Positions 6,276-12,959 of a DNA stretch of 12,997 bases are shown in pieces (position 1 is the stretch's first letter; each line of letters begins with the position of its first letter). The notes beneath the pieces were generated by a model. It did not search any database. It had not been told where the DNA came from and worked only from the letters and a program-made list of their open reading frames with translations. This stretch comes from FEN-680 sp036845225 (GTDB lineage Bacteria; Actinomycetota; Geothermincolia; Fen-727; Anoxymicrobiaceae): positions 1 to 12,997 of the forward strand of contig DAIUEJ010000060.1 in the NCBI GenBank assembly GCA_036845225.1, read 5' to 3'. The translations under genes were made by a program, and so were the position numbers.

Positions 6276-6313
6276 GGGGGAAGAGCGATGAAAAAGAGAG
6301 ATACGGGAAAGAT

Positions 6314-6808
6314 ATGAAAGGCAAGGCGCACAGGTTCGGCAACGACATAAACACAGACTACATCATATCGGGCCGTCACAAGTTCAAGACGCTCGACATG
6401 GATGAGCTCGCCTGCCACGTGATGGAGGACCTCGACCCTCACTTCGTGAAGCGCCTCAAGAAGGGCGACTTCATCGTCGCGGGCAAGAACTTCGGCTGTG
6501 GCTCGTCGAGGGAGCAGGCGCCCCTGGCGCTGAAACACGCGGGCGTGGCGGCGGTGCTCGCCGAGTCTTTCGCGCGCATCTACTTCCGCAACTCCATAAA
6601 CAACGGGCTGCCCGCCCTGGTCTGCGACACCTCGGGGATCGATGACGGCGACACCCTGGAAGTGGACCTGGCAAAGGGCACCATCACGAACGTGACCAAG
6701 GGAAGCGAGATCGAATCGCCTCCGTTGCCTCGTGTTATGCTTGACATACTCTCGGAAGGCGGCCTCGTCGAGTACATGCGAAAGCACGGCCGGCTGGCCC
6801 TCGAGTAG
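6314..6808 (+). CDS. leuD: 3-isopropylmalate dehydratase / homoaconitase-family small subunit
   Basis: This 164-residue protein is the swivelling small subunit that pairs with the leuC product and supplies substrate-recognition residues. The family blocks FGNDINTDYIISGR (8-21) and NFGCGSSREQAPLALKHAGV (59-78) are clear, and FARIYFRNSINNGLPAL (86-102) is also typical. The substrate-selective loop, which in studied archaeal enzymes reads YLRT (homoaconitase) or YLVY/YLVM (isopropylmalate isomerase), is HKFKT here (22-26) and appears one residue longer. Specificity therefore cannot be taken from the gene name. ATG 6314 has a modest GGGAAA upstream. An ATG at 6288 is out of frame. The dehydrogenase gene follows after 31 bases. 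Confidence 0.92.
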   Translation: MKGKAHRFGNDINTDYIISGRHKFKTLDMDELACHVMEDLDPHFVKRLKKGDFIVAGKNFGCGSSREQAPLALKHAGVAAVLAESFARIYFRNSINNGLPALVCDTSGIDDGDTLEVDLAKGTITNVTKGSEIESPPLPRVMLDILSEGGLVEYMRKHGRLALE

Positions 6809-6839
6809 GCGCGGCGGCAGTATTCCCAGAAAGGCTGAG

Positions 6840-7853
6840 ATGGCGAAGAGAAGAGTCACACTTATACCCGGGGACGGCGTTGGGCCCTCGCTCGTGGACG
6901 CGGCCCTGCAGGTGCTGGACGCTGCCGGGGCGCAGATCGAATGGGACTGGCAGGAGGCCGGCGCGGACGTGATGGACAAGTACGGCACACCTCTCCCGGA
7001 GGCGGTGCTGGACAACATCCGCGAGAACCGCGTCGCCTACAAAGGGCCTATCACGACACCAGTAGGGAGCGGGTTTCGCAGCGTCAACGTGGCGCTGCGC
7101 AAAGAGCTGGACTTGTATGCCTGCGTACGCCCGGCGTTCTACATTCCCGGGGTCAAGACCCCGTACACGGACATCGACCTCGTGGTCGTGCGCGAGAATA
7201 TGGAGGACCTCTACGCGGGCCTCGAGCACATGGTGACGCCCGACGTGGCCGAGTCCATCAAGGTAATCACGCGGCCGGGCTCGGAGAGGATCATCAGGTA
7301 CGCGTTCGAGTACTGCCGCCGCAACAACCGAAAGCTGCTCACCATAGTCCACAAGGCGAACATCATGAAGTTGACCGACGGGCTGTTCCTGGACGTGGGC
7401 AGGAAGATGGCGGAGGAGTACCCCGACATCGAGTTCCAGGAGCGCATCGTCGACAACATGTGCATGCAGCTGGTCCAGAAGCCTCACCTCTACGATGTGA
7501 TGGTCACGGAGAACCTCTACGGGGACATGTTGAGCGACCTATGCGCCGGGCTTATCGGCGGCCTGGGGATCGCACCGAGCTCGAACCTGGGCGACGGCGA
7601 GCTGGCCGTGTTCGAGCCGGCCCACGGGAGCGCTCCGAAGTACACGGGCCTGGACAAGGTCGACCCGACCGCGCAGATCCTCTCCGGCTACCTGCTGCTC
7701 AAGCACGTCGGCCAGGGTGAGGCGGCGGAGAGGGTGCTGGCGGGAGTAACGAAGGTCATCGGCGAAGGGAAAGTCGTGACCTACGACATAGGCGGCGAGG
7801 CGAAGACCAGCGAGATGGCGAACGCCATCGTCAAGGCGATAGAGGCCTCGTAG
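6840..7853 (+). CDS. Isocitrate/isopropylmalate dehydrogenase family enzyme, residues favour isocitrate
   Basis: This 337-residue NAD(P)-dependent beta-decarboxylating dehydrogenase has ATG 6840 with AAAGG five to six bases upstream. The family core is intact: catalytic Y125 (MEDLYAGLE), K172 (IVHKANIMK) and metal-binding aspartates D205, D229 and D233 (NLYGDMLSD). The substrate helix reads GSGFRSVNVALRKELDLYAC VRP (76-98, split here), with S81, N83, R87 and R97 at the positions of E. coli Icd S113, N115, R119 and R129. LeuB normally has hydrophobic residues there (LL-x-LRK). The cofactor loop HGSAPKYTGLDKVDP (262-276) has K267-Y268, matching the NADP-type K344-Y345 of E. coli Icd, and Y315 matches Y391, but the R395 position is G318. 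I therefore prefer isocitrate dehydrogenase. LeuB, 3-methylmalate or homoisocitrate dehydrogenase remain alternatives because of the leuCD context. Confidence 0.88.
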   Translation: MAKRRVTLIPGDGVGPSLVDAALQVLDAAGAQIEWDWQEAGADVMDKYGTPLPEAVLDNIRENRVAYKGPITTPVGSGFRSVNVALRKELDLYACVRPAFYIPGVKTPYTDIDLVVVRENMEDLYAGLEHMVTPDVAESIKVITRPGSERIIRYAFEYCRRNNRKLLTIVHKANIMKLTDGLFLDVGRKMAEEYPDIEFQERIVDNMCMQLVQKPHLYDVMVTENLYGDMLSDLCAGLIGGLGIAPSSNLGDGELAVFEPAHGSAPKYTGLDKVDPTAQILSGYLLLKHVGQGEAAERVLAGVTKVIGEGKVVTYDIGGEAKTSEMANAIVKAIEAS

Positions 7854-7869
7854 CGCCCGCAGGGCCGTA

Positions 7870-7969
7870 NNNNNNNNNNNNNNNNNNNNNNNNNNNNNNN
7901 NNNNNNNNNNNNNNNNNNNNNNNNNNNNNNNNNNNNNNNNNNNNNNNNNNNNNNNNNNNNNNNNNNNNN
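7870..7969. other. Assembly gap (100 N)
   Basis: Exactly 100 N, the conventional filler for a gap of unknown size. The bases before it end in GTA and those after begin GCGCCGGCG, which together restore the junction of the 30-bp repeat that follows. The gap most likely hides more copies of that repeat. Confidence 0.95.
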
Positions 7970-8054
7970 GCGCCGGCGTCTCGCCGGCAATGAGTCGTAG
8001 CGCCGGCGTCTCGCCGGCAATGAGTCGTAGCGCCGGCGTCTCGCCGGCAATGAG
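7970..8054. repeat. 30-bp tandem hairpin repeat upstream of ilvD (at least 2.8 copies)
   Basis: Units at 7970-7999 and 8000-8029 are identical, and 8030-8054 is a third copy cut short. Each unit holds GCCGGCG-tct-CGCCGGC, a perfect 7-bp stem with a three-base loop, followed by AATGAGTCGTA. There are no unique spacers, so it is not a CRISPR array. Because the period is a multiple of three, the minus strand stays open through it, giving a spurious AGETPALRLI repeat peptide. The last copy ends two bases before the AAGGT ribosome site of ilvD. A related copy follows ilvC near the window end. Confidence 0.88.
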
Positions 8055-8066
8055 CAAGGTAGCATC

Positions 8067-9752
8067 ATGCAGAGTGACATCATCAAGAAAGGTCGCGAGA
8101 AGGCGGGGCAGCGCTCGCTGCTGCGCGCGCTGGGCCTGACCGACGAGGAGATGTCGCGCCCGCTCATCGGGGTCGCGGGCTCAGCCAACCAGCTGGTCCC
8201 GGGCCACGTGCACCTGGACGAGGTGAACGACGCGGCGTGCGAGGGCATCACCCTCGGCGGCGGGACTCCGCTTCTCTTCAACACCATAGGCGTCTGCGAC
8301 GGGCTCGCGATGGGGCACGAGGGCATGAAGTTCTCGCTACCTTCCCGTGAGATTATCAGCTACTCGGTGGAGATCATGGTCAGGGCGCACGCCTTGGACG
8401 GCGTTCTGATAATCCCCAACTGCGACAAGGTCGTCCCGGGCATGCTGATGGCCGTGGCGCGCATGGGCGTGCCGGCCGCGATGGTATCCGGCGGGCCGAT
8501 GATGGCGGGCAGGCTGGGCGACCTCGATATCAACTTCATCAGCGTGCTGGAGGCGTCGTCGAACGACAGCATCAGCGACGAGAAGCTGGCGGAGTATGAG
8601 AAGTGCGCATGTCCCGGACCGGGCTGCTGCGCGGGCTTGTTCACCGCGAACAGCATGAACTGCCTCTCGGAGGCCCTCGGGATGTCACTCCCCGGAAACG
8701 GCACCATACCGGCGGTCGACCCGGAGAGGTTGGTAATAGCCAAAGAGACGGGCGAGGCCCTGGTGAAGCTGGTGGAGGCGGGCACCAGGCCCGACAGCAT
8801 CATGACCGAGGCCGCTTTCAGGAACGCGCTGGCGCTGGACATGGCGATCGGCGGCTCGACCAATTCCCTGCTCCACCTTCCGGCGATCGCGCGGGAGATG
8901 GGCATCGCGCTCGGACTCGAGGACGTTGACAGGATATGCGCCACGACCCCCAACCTCTGCAGGATCGTGCCCTCGGGCAAGCACCACATGCAAGATTTAC
9001 ACGCGGCAGGCGGGGTTCCGGCGGTGCTGGGAGAGCTCGACAGCATCGGCGCGGTGGACCTGGACGTTCCGACGGTGACGGGACGGACCCTGAGCGAGAA
9101 CGTAGGCGGCCGGAGGAGCCTGAACACCGATGTGATACGGCCCGCGAGCGACCCGTACTCGGCTAGAGGCGGCCTCGCGGTGCTGCGCGGCAACCTGGCC
9201 CCGGACGGCGCTGTCGTCAAGGAGGCTGCCGTCGGCGAGAAGATGCGAAAGCACAGCGGGCCGGCGCGAGTGTTCGATTCTGAAGAGGAAGGCATAGAAC
9301 AGATCCGCGCCGGGAAGATCAAGCCCGGCGACGTGGTAGTAATCAGGTACGAGGGGCCCAGGGGCGGACCGGGCATGCGCGAGATGCTGCTTCCCACCGC
9401 GACGATCGCGGGCATGGGGCTCGGAGATGAGGTCATGCTCGTCACCGACGGCAGGTTCTCGGGAGGCACACGCGGCGGTGCCATCGGCCACGTCTCACCT
9501 GAGGCCGCTGTCGGCGGCCCGATAGCATTGCTGAAGGACGGCGACATCGTGGCGGTCGATATCGAAGCCCGCACGCTCGAGGTGAAGGTTTCGGACGGAG
9601 AGCTCGCCGAAAGGCGCAAGGCATGGAAACAGCCGGCGCCGAAGGCGGACCTGGGGGTCCTTTCCGTCTACAGCGCCATGGTCGGCAGCGCGACGGGGGG
9701 CGCGGTGGTGTCCCCCGAGAACATCGAAGGTGAACGGAGGTCTCGCGAGTGA
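8067..9752 (+). CDS. ilvD: Dihydroxyacid dehydratase
   Basis: This 561-residue Fe-S enzyme dehydrates 2,3-dihydroxyisovalerate and 2,3-dihydroxy-3-methylvalerate to the 2-oxo acids for valine (and leucine) and isoleucine. Blocks seen are IGVCDGLAMGHEGMKFSLPS (74-93), IPNCDKVVPGMLMA (116-129), CPGPGCCAGLFTANSMNCLS (182-201) and TDGRFSGGTRGGAIGHVSPE. Probable cluster ligands are C77, C119 and C187 or C188, with K120 as the likely carbamylated metal-binding lysine. The segment IGVAGSANQLVPGHVHL (34-50) lacks the CWN-x2-PCN cysteines of the oxygen-stable [2Fe-2S] plant-type enzymes, resembling the oxygen-sensitive E. coli-type. The start ATG 8067 has AAGGT six bases upstream. Its TGA overlaps the ilvB GTG (GTGA), implying translational coupling. 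Length is normal for the family. Confidence 0.96.
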   Translation: MQSDIIKKGREKAGQRSLLRALGLTDEEMSRPLIGVAGSANQLVPGHVHLDEVNDAACEGITLGGGTPLLFNTIGVCDGLAMGHEGMKFSLPSREIISYSVEIMVRAHALDGVLIIPNCDKVVPGMLMAVARMGVPAAMVSGGPMMAGRLGDLDINFISVLEASSNDSISDEKLAEYEKCACPGPGCCAGLFTANSMNCLSEALGMSLPGNGTIPAVDPERLVIAKETGEALVKLVEAGTRPDSIMTEAAFRNALALDMAIGGSTNSLLHLPAIAREMGIALGLEDVDRICATTPNLCRIVPSGKHHMQDLHAAGGVPAVLGELDSIGAVDLDVPTVTGRTLSENVGGRRSLNTDVIRPASDPYSARGGLAVLRGNLAPDGAVVKEAAVGEKMRKHSGPARVFDSEEEGIEQIRAGKIKPGDVVVIRYEGPRGGPGMREMLLPTATIAGMGLGDEVMLVTDGRFSGGTRGGAIGHVSPEAAVGGPIALLKDGDIVAVDIEARTLEVKVSDGELAERRKAWKQPAPKADLGVLSVYSAMVGSATGGAVVSPENIEGERRSRE

Positions 9753-11443
9753 AGATGACCGGCGCCCAGGCGCTCATCAAGAGCCTCGAGAAAGAGGGAG
9801 TCGAGGTGATGTTCGGCTACCCGGGCGGGCAGATCATGCCCACCTACGACGTGCTGCTGGACTCGAGCATCCTTCACATCCTCACGCGCCACGAGCAGGG
9901 CGCGGCTCACGCGGCCGACGGGTACGCGCGCGCCACCGGCAGGGTGGGCGTCTGCATGTCCACGAGCGGCCCGGGGGCGACCAACCTGGTGACCGGCATC
10001 GCCACCGCCAACATGGATTCCATACCGCTGGTCGCGATATCGGGGCAGGTCGCGAGCCACGTGATAGGCACGGACGCTTTCCAGGAAGCAGACACCACCG
10101 GCATCACGCTGCCGGTCGTGAAGCACAATTACCTGGTGACAAAGCCGTCAGACATCGCTTCCATAGTGCAGGACGCGTTCCTGATCGCTTCGACCGGGCG
10201 GCCTGGCGCGGTTGTGATCGACCTGCCGTCGGACGTGCAGCGCGCGGTGTTCGACTTCAAGTACCCCGAGCGCCGCACGAGCCTCCCCGGCTACAAGCCC
10301 ACGACCAAGGGGCACCCCGGCCAGATCAAGCAGGCGGCTAAGCTCATAATGACTGCGAAACGCCCGGTGATCTACGCCGGCGGAGGCGTGATCACAGCCG
10401 AGGCGTCCGGCGTGCTCCGCGAGTTCGCGAAGCTCCTCGGCTTTCCCGTGACCACGACCCTGCTCGCGAAGGGAGCCTTCCCCGAGACGCACCGGCTGTC
10501 GCTGGGTATGCTCGGGATGCACGGCACCTCGTACGCGAACTTTGTGATGATGAAGACAGACCTCATCGTCGCGGTCGGTGCTCGGTTCGATGACAGGATC
10601 ACGGGGAGGCTGGACACGTTCGCGCCGCACGCGAAGATAATCCACATCGACATAGACCCTGCCGAGATAGGGAAGAACGTCCCTGTCACGGTGCCCATCG
10701 TCGGTGACGCGAAGTCGGTCCTCAAAGACCTGCTGGCGCTGGTCAAGTCGAAGGTGGAGGAGTCGGGGGGCCAGGACCTTAAAGAGTGGCATGCCCAGAT
10801 CAGGAAGTGGAAGAAGGATTACCCGCTGGTGGTGCCCGAGGGCGGCCTGCGCCCTCAGTTCGTGGTCGACGAGATATACCGCGTCACCCAGGGCAAGGCG
10901 ACGGTGGTGACCGACGTCGGACAGCACCAGATGTGGGCGGCGCAGTTCTACAAGTCGACCGTGCCGCGCCAGTTCATCTCATCGGGTGGGCTGGGCACCA
11001 TGGGCTTCGGGCTGCCGGCATCCATCGGCGCGAAGATCGGCATGCCCGAGGCGCAGGTGGTGAACATCGCCGGCGACGGCTCGATCCAGATGAACTCGCA
11101 GGAGCTGGCCACAGCAGTGCTCAACCAGGTGCCCATCACCATCGCGGTCATCAACAACGGCTACCTGGGGATGGTGCGCCAGTGGCAGGAGCTCTTCTTC
11201 CAGAAGCGCTACTCGCACACGCACCTCAGGCGCGGCGAGTCGCCCGACTTTGTGAAGCTGGCGGAGGCTTACGGGGCGAAGGGCCTGCGGGTCACCGAGG
11301 CCAGGGAAGTCGAGCCCGCGCTCAAGGCTGCGTTCAAGGAGAAGAAGGTCCCGATGCTCCTCGACTTCATCGTCGAGCAGGAGGAGAACGTCTTCCCGAT
11401 GGTGGCGCCCGGGGCGTCGCTCGACGACATGATCGGGGGTTAG
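9749..11443 (+). CDS. ilvB: Acetolactate synthase large (catalytic) subunit
   Basis: This 564-residue thiamine-diphosphate enzyme condenses two pyruvates to acetolactate, or pyruvate with 2-oxobutyrate to acetohydroxybutyrate. The N-terminal domain has FGYPGGQIMPTYD (22-34) and the cofactor-activating E49 in LTRHEQGAAHAADGYARATG (45-64). The C-terminal domain has the ThDP/Mg motif from GDG (442-444) to NN (469-470), continuing GYLGMVRQWQELFF, as in biosynthetic FAD-containing AHAS rather than catabolic AlsS. The middle domain contains GARFDDRITGRL (277-288), typical of AHAS. GTG 9749 sits eight bases after GGAGG; an in-frame ATG at 9755 is less well spaced. The gene overlaps ilvD by four bases and is followed two bases later by ilvN, its regulatory subunit, so the holoenzyme is encoded together. 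Confidence 0.97.
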   Translation: MKMTGAQALIKSLEKEGVEVMFGYPGGQIMPTYDVLLDSSILHILTRHEQGAAHAADGYARATGRVGVCMSTSGPGATNLVTGIATANMDSIPLVAISGQVASHVIGTDAFQEADTTGITLPVVKHNYLVTKPSDIASIVQDAFLIASTGRPGAVVIDLPSDVQRAVFDFKYPERRTSLPGYKPTTKGHPGQIKQAAKLIMTAKRPVIYAGGGVITAEASGVLREFAKLLGFPVTTTLLAKGAFPETHRLSLGMLGMHGTSYANFVMMKTDLIVAVGARFDDRITGRLDTFAPHAKIIHIDIDPAEIGKNVPVTVPIVGDAKSVLKDLLALVKSKVEESGGQDLKEWHAQIRKWKKDYPLVVPEGGLRPQFVVDEIYRVTQGKATVVTDVGQHQMWAAQFYKSTVPRQFISSGGLGTMGFGLPASIGAKIGMPEAQVVNIAGDGSIQMNSQELATAVLNQVPITIAVINNGYLGMVRQWQELFFQKRYSHTHLRRGESPDFVKLAEAYGAKGLRVTEAREVEPALKAAFKEKKVPMLLDFIVEQEENVFPMVAPGASLDDMIGG

Positions 11444-11445
11444 CG

Positions 11446-11919
11446 GTGAAGCACACCCTTTCCGTGATGGTGGAGAACAAGCCCGGCGTGCTGGCTCGCG
11501 TGGCCGGCCTCTTCGCGCGCAGGGGCTTCAACATCGACAGCCTGGCCGTCGGCGTCACCGACAAGCCGGAGATAAGCCGGATGACCGTCGTCGTGGACGT
11601 GGAGGAGCACTCGCTCGAACAGGTGTACAAGCAACTGAACAAGCTCATCAACGTTATCAAGGTCATAGACCTTCCCGACGAGAACAGCGTGCAGCGCGAG
11701 ATGGTGCTGGCCAAGGTCAAGGCCGACCCCACCGCGCGCGCCGAGATTATCGAGATAGTAGAGATTTTCCGAGGGAAGATCGTCGACGTAGGGAAAGGGA
11801 CCTTGAGCGTAGAGGTGACCGGGCCTGGCCCGAAGCTCCGGGCGTTCGAGGACCTGCTAAGGCCGTACGGGCTGGTGGAGATGGTCCGGACCGGGACGAT
11901 AGCATTGCCGCGAGGATAA
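11446..11919 (+). CDS. ilvN: Acetolactate synthase small (regulatory) subunit
   Basis: This 157-residue protein starts at GTG 11446, two bases after the ilvB stop and shortly after a GGGGG ribosome site. The N-terminal ACT domain (about 3-75) begins HTLSVMVENKPGVLARVAGL and contains RRGFNIDSLAVG (25-36), the usual valine-binding region. The C-terminal domain (about 83-156) includes REMVLAKVKADPTARAEI and IFRGKIVDVGKGTLSVEVTG. It stimulates the IlvB subunit and normally confers feedback inhibition by valine. Length matches the short IlvN/IlvH class. A 47-bp gap with a palindrome separates it from ilvC. Confidence 0.96.
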   Translation: MKHTLSVMVENKPGVLARVAGLFARRGFNIDSLAVGVTDKPEISRMTVVVDVEEHSLEQVYKQLNKLINVIKVIDLPDENSVQREMVLAKVKADPTARAEIIEIVEIFRGKIVDVGKGTLSVEVTGPGPKLRAFEDLLRPYGLVEMVRTGTIALPRG

Positions 11920-11922
11920 GAC

Positions 11923-11949
11923 GCAAAAAGGGGACAGGCCCCATTTTGC
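11923..11949. repeat. Palindromic element between ilvN and ilvC
   Basis: GCAAAA (11923-11928) pairs with TTTTGC (11944-11949), and GGGG (11930-11933) pairs with CCCC (11939-11942), with one A-A mismatch and a loop of ACAGG. It resembles the GGGGACAG-type palindromes that recur between genes in various bacterial genomes. Four T follow the inner stem, so a weak transcription-pausing or attenuating effect between ilvN and ilvC is possible, but the T-run is itself part of the outer stem. Confidence 0.6.
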
Positions 11950-11950
11950 A

Positions 11951-11967
11951 TTTCGAGGAGGTCGAAA
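11951..11967 (+). promoter_or_regulatory. ilvC ribosome site displayed in a small hairpin loop
   Basis: TTTCGA (11951-11956) and TCGAAA (11962-11967) are a perfect inverted repeat whose five-base loop is exactly the ribosome binding site GGAGG (11957-11961). The last paired A is the first base of the ilvC ATG. The site sets the ilvC start at 11967 (spacing five bases). Confidence 0.5.
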
Positions 11968-12959
11968 TGGCGACTATATATTATGAGAAGGACGCGAACC
12001 CCGAGGCTCTCAAGGGTCAGAAGATCGCGGTCATCGGGTACGGCAGCCAGGGGCACGCGCACTCCCTCAACCTGAAGGACAGCGGCATGGACGTCGTTGT
12101 CGGGCTCAGGGACGGAAGCCCCAGCGGGGACAGGGCAAAGGGCATGGGCCTGACTGTGTTGCCGGTCGAGGAAGCCGCGATGGTCGCTGACATCGTGATG
12201 ATCCTCATACCGGACGACCGGCAGGCGCAAGTCTACCGTGACTCCATCAGGCCGGGGCTCAAGAGCGGGAACGCGCTGTTCTTCGCTCACGGGTTCAACA
12301 TCCACTACAACCAGATAGTGCCGCCGGCGGACGTCGACGTCATCATGGTCGCTCCCAAGGGCCCTGGCGCGATGGTGCGCCAGGTCTACGACGAGGGCGG
12401 TGGAGTCCCCGCCCTCATCGCGGTCGAGCAGGACTACACAGGCATGGCGCTCGAGAAGGGCCTTGCGTACGCGATGGGGATCGGCGCGGCCAGGGCAGGC
12501 GTCCTGGAGACGACCTTCAAAGAGGAGACCGAGACGGACCTGTTCGGCGAGCAGGCCGTGCTGTGCGGAGGGACTTCCGAGCTCATCAAGGCCGGGTTCG
12601 ACACACTGGTCGCGGCGGGCTACCAGCCGGAGGTCGCGTACTTCGAGTGCCTGCACGAGCTGAAGCTCATCGTGGACCTCATCCACAACTACGGCATCAG
12701 CGGGATGCGCGCCCGCGTGAGCGACACGGCGGAATACGGAGACATCTCACGGGGCCCGAGGGTCATCAGCCCGGCGGTGCGCGAGGAGATGCGGAAGATA
12801 CTGGACGAGATACAGACGGGCAAGTTCGCGACCGAGTGGGTGCTGGAGAACCAGGCGAACCGCGCCTCCTTCGCGACCATGCGCAAGGTGGAGGCGGAGC
12901 ATCCGCTAGAACCGCTCGGCAAGAAGCTCCGCTCGATGATGAGCTGGCTGAAGAAGTAG
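11967..12959 (+). CDS. ilvC: Ketol-acid reductoisomerase, class I
   Basis: This 330-residue enzyme isomerises and reduces acetolactate or acetohydroxybutyrate to the dihydroxy acid used by IlvD. The Rossmann motif IGYGSQGHAHSLNLKDSG (23-40) is followed by a cofactor loop GLRDGSPSGD (46-55) in which R48, S51 and S53 fit NADPH phosphate binding. Knotted-domain catalytic residues are all in place: H108 (FAHGFNIHY), K131 (PKGPG), D191 and E195 (TDLFGEQ), E227 and E231 (ECLHE), and S252. The length is that of the short class I form. ATG 11967 is set by GGAGG; an in-frame TTG at 11946 lies inside the upstream palindrome and is rejected. Its TAG stop forms the first bases of a repeat copy. The leucine gene leuA, often next in such clusters, would lie beyond the window if present. 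Confidence 0.97.
   Translation: MATIYYEKDANPEALKGQKIAVIGYGSQGHAHSLNLKDSGMDVVVGLRDGSPSGDRAKGMGLTVLPVEEAAMVADIVMILIPDDRQAQVYRDSIRPGLKSGNALFFAHGFNIHYNQIVPPADVDVIMVAPKGPGAMVRQVYDEGGGVPALIAVEQDYTGMALEKGLAYAMGIGAARAGVLETTFKEETETDLFGEQAVLCGGTSELIKAGFDTLVAAGYQPEVAYFECLHELKLIVDLIHNYGISGMRARVSDTAEYGDISRGPRVISPAVREEMRKILDEIQTGKFATEWVLENQANRASFATMRKVEAEHPLEPLGKKLRSMMSWLKK

Noticed and set aside
7970..8054. CRISPR array
   Set aside because: The units are contiguous 30-bp tandem copies with no unique spacers and no cas gene nearby.
7970..8057. Repeat protein on the minus strand (AGETPALRLI pattern)
   Set aside because: It arises only because the repeat period is a multiple of three; the frame runs through the N gap and antisense to real genes.
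8360..9619. Long minus-strand frame opposite ilvD
   Set aside because: It is an antisense shadow of a firm ilvD gene; its Ser/Pro/Thr-rich composition is typical of GC-rich antisense frames and no ribosome site supports it.
11923..11949. Intrinsic terminator after ilvN
   Set aside because: The GC stem is only four pairs, and the T-run is short and itself paired with the A-run; ilvC follows directly in the same direction.
11367..12686. Long minus-strand frame across ilvN and ilvC
   Set aside because: It is antisense to two firm genes and has no family motif.
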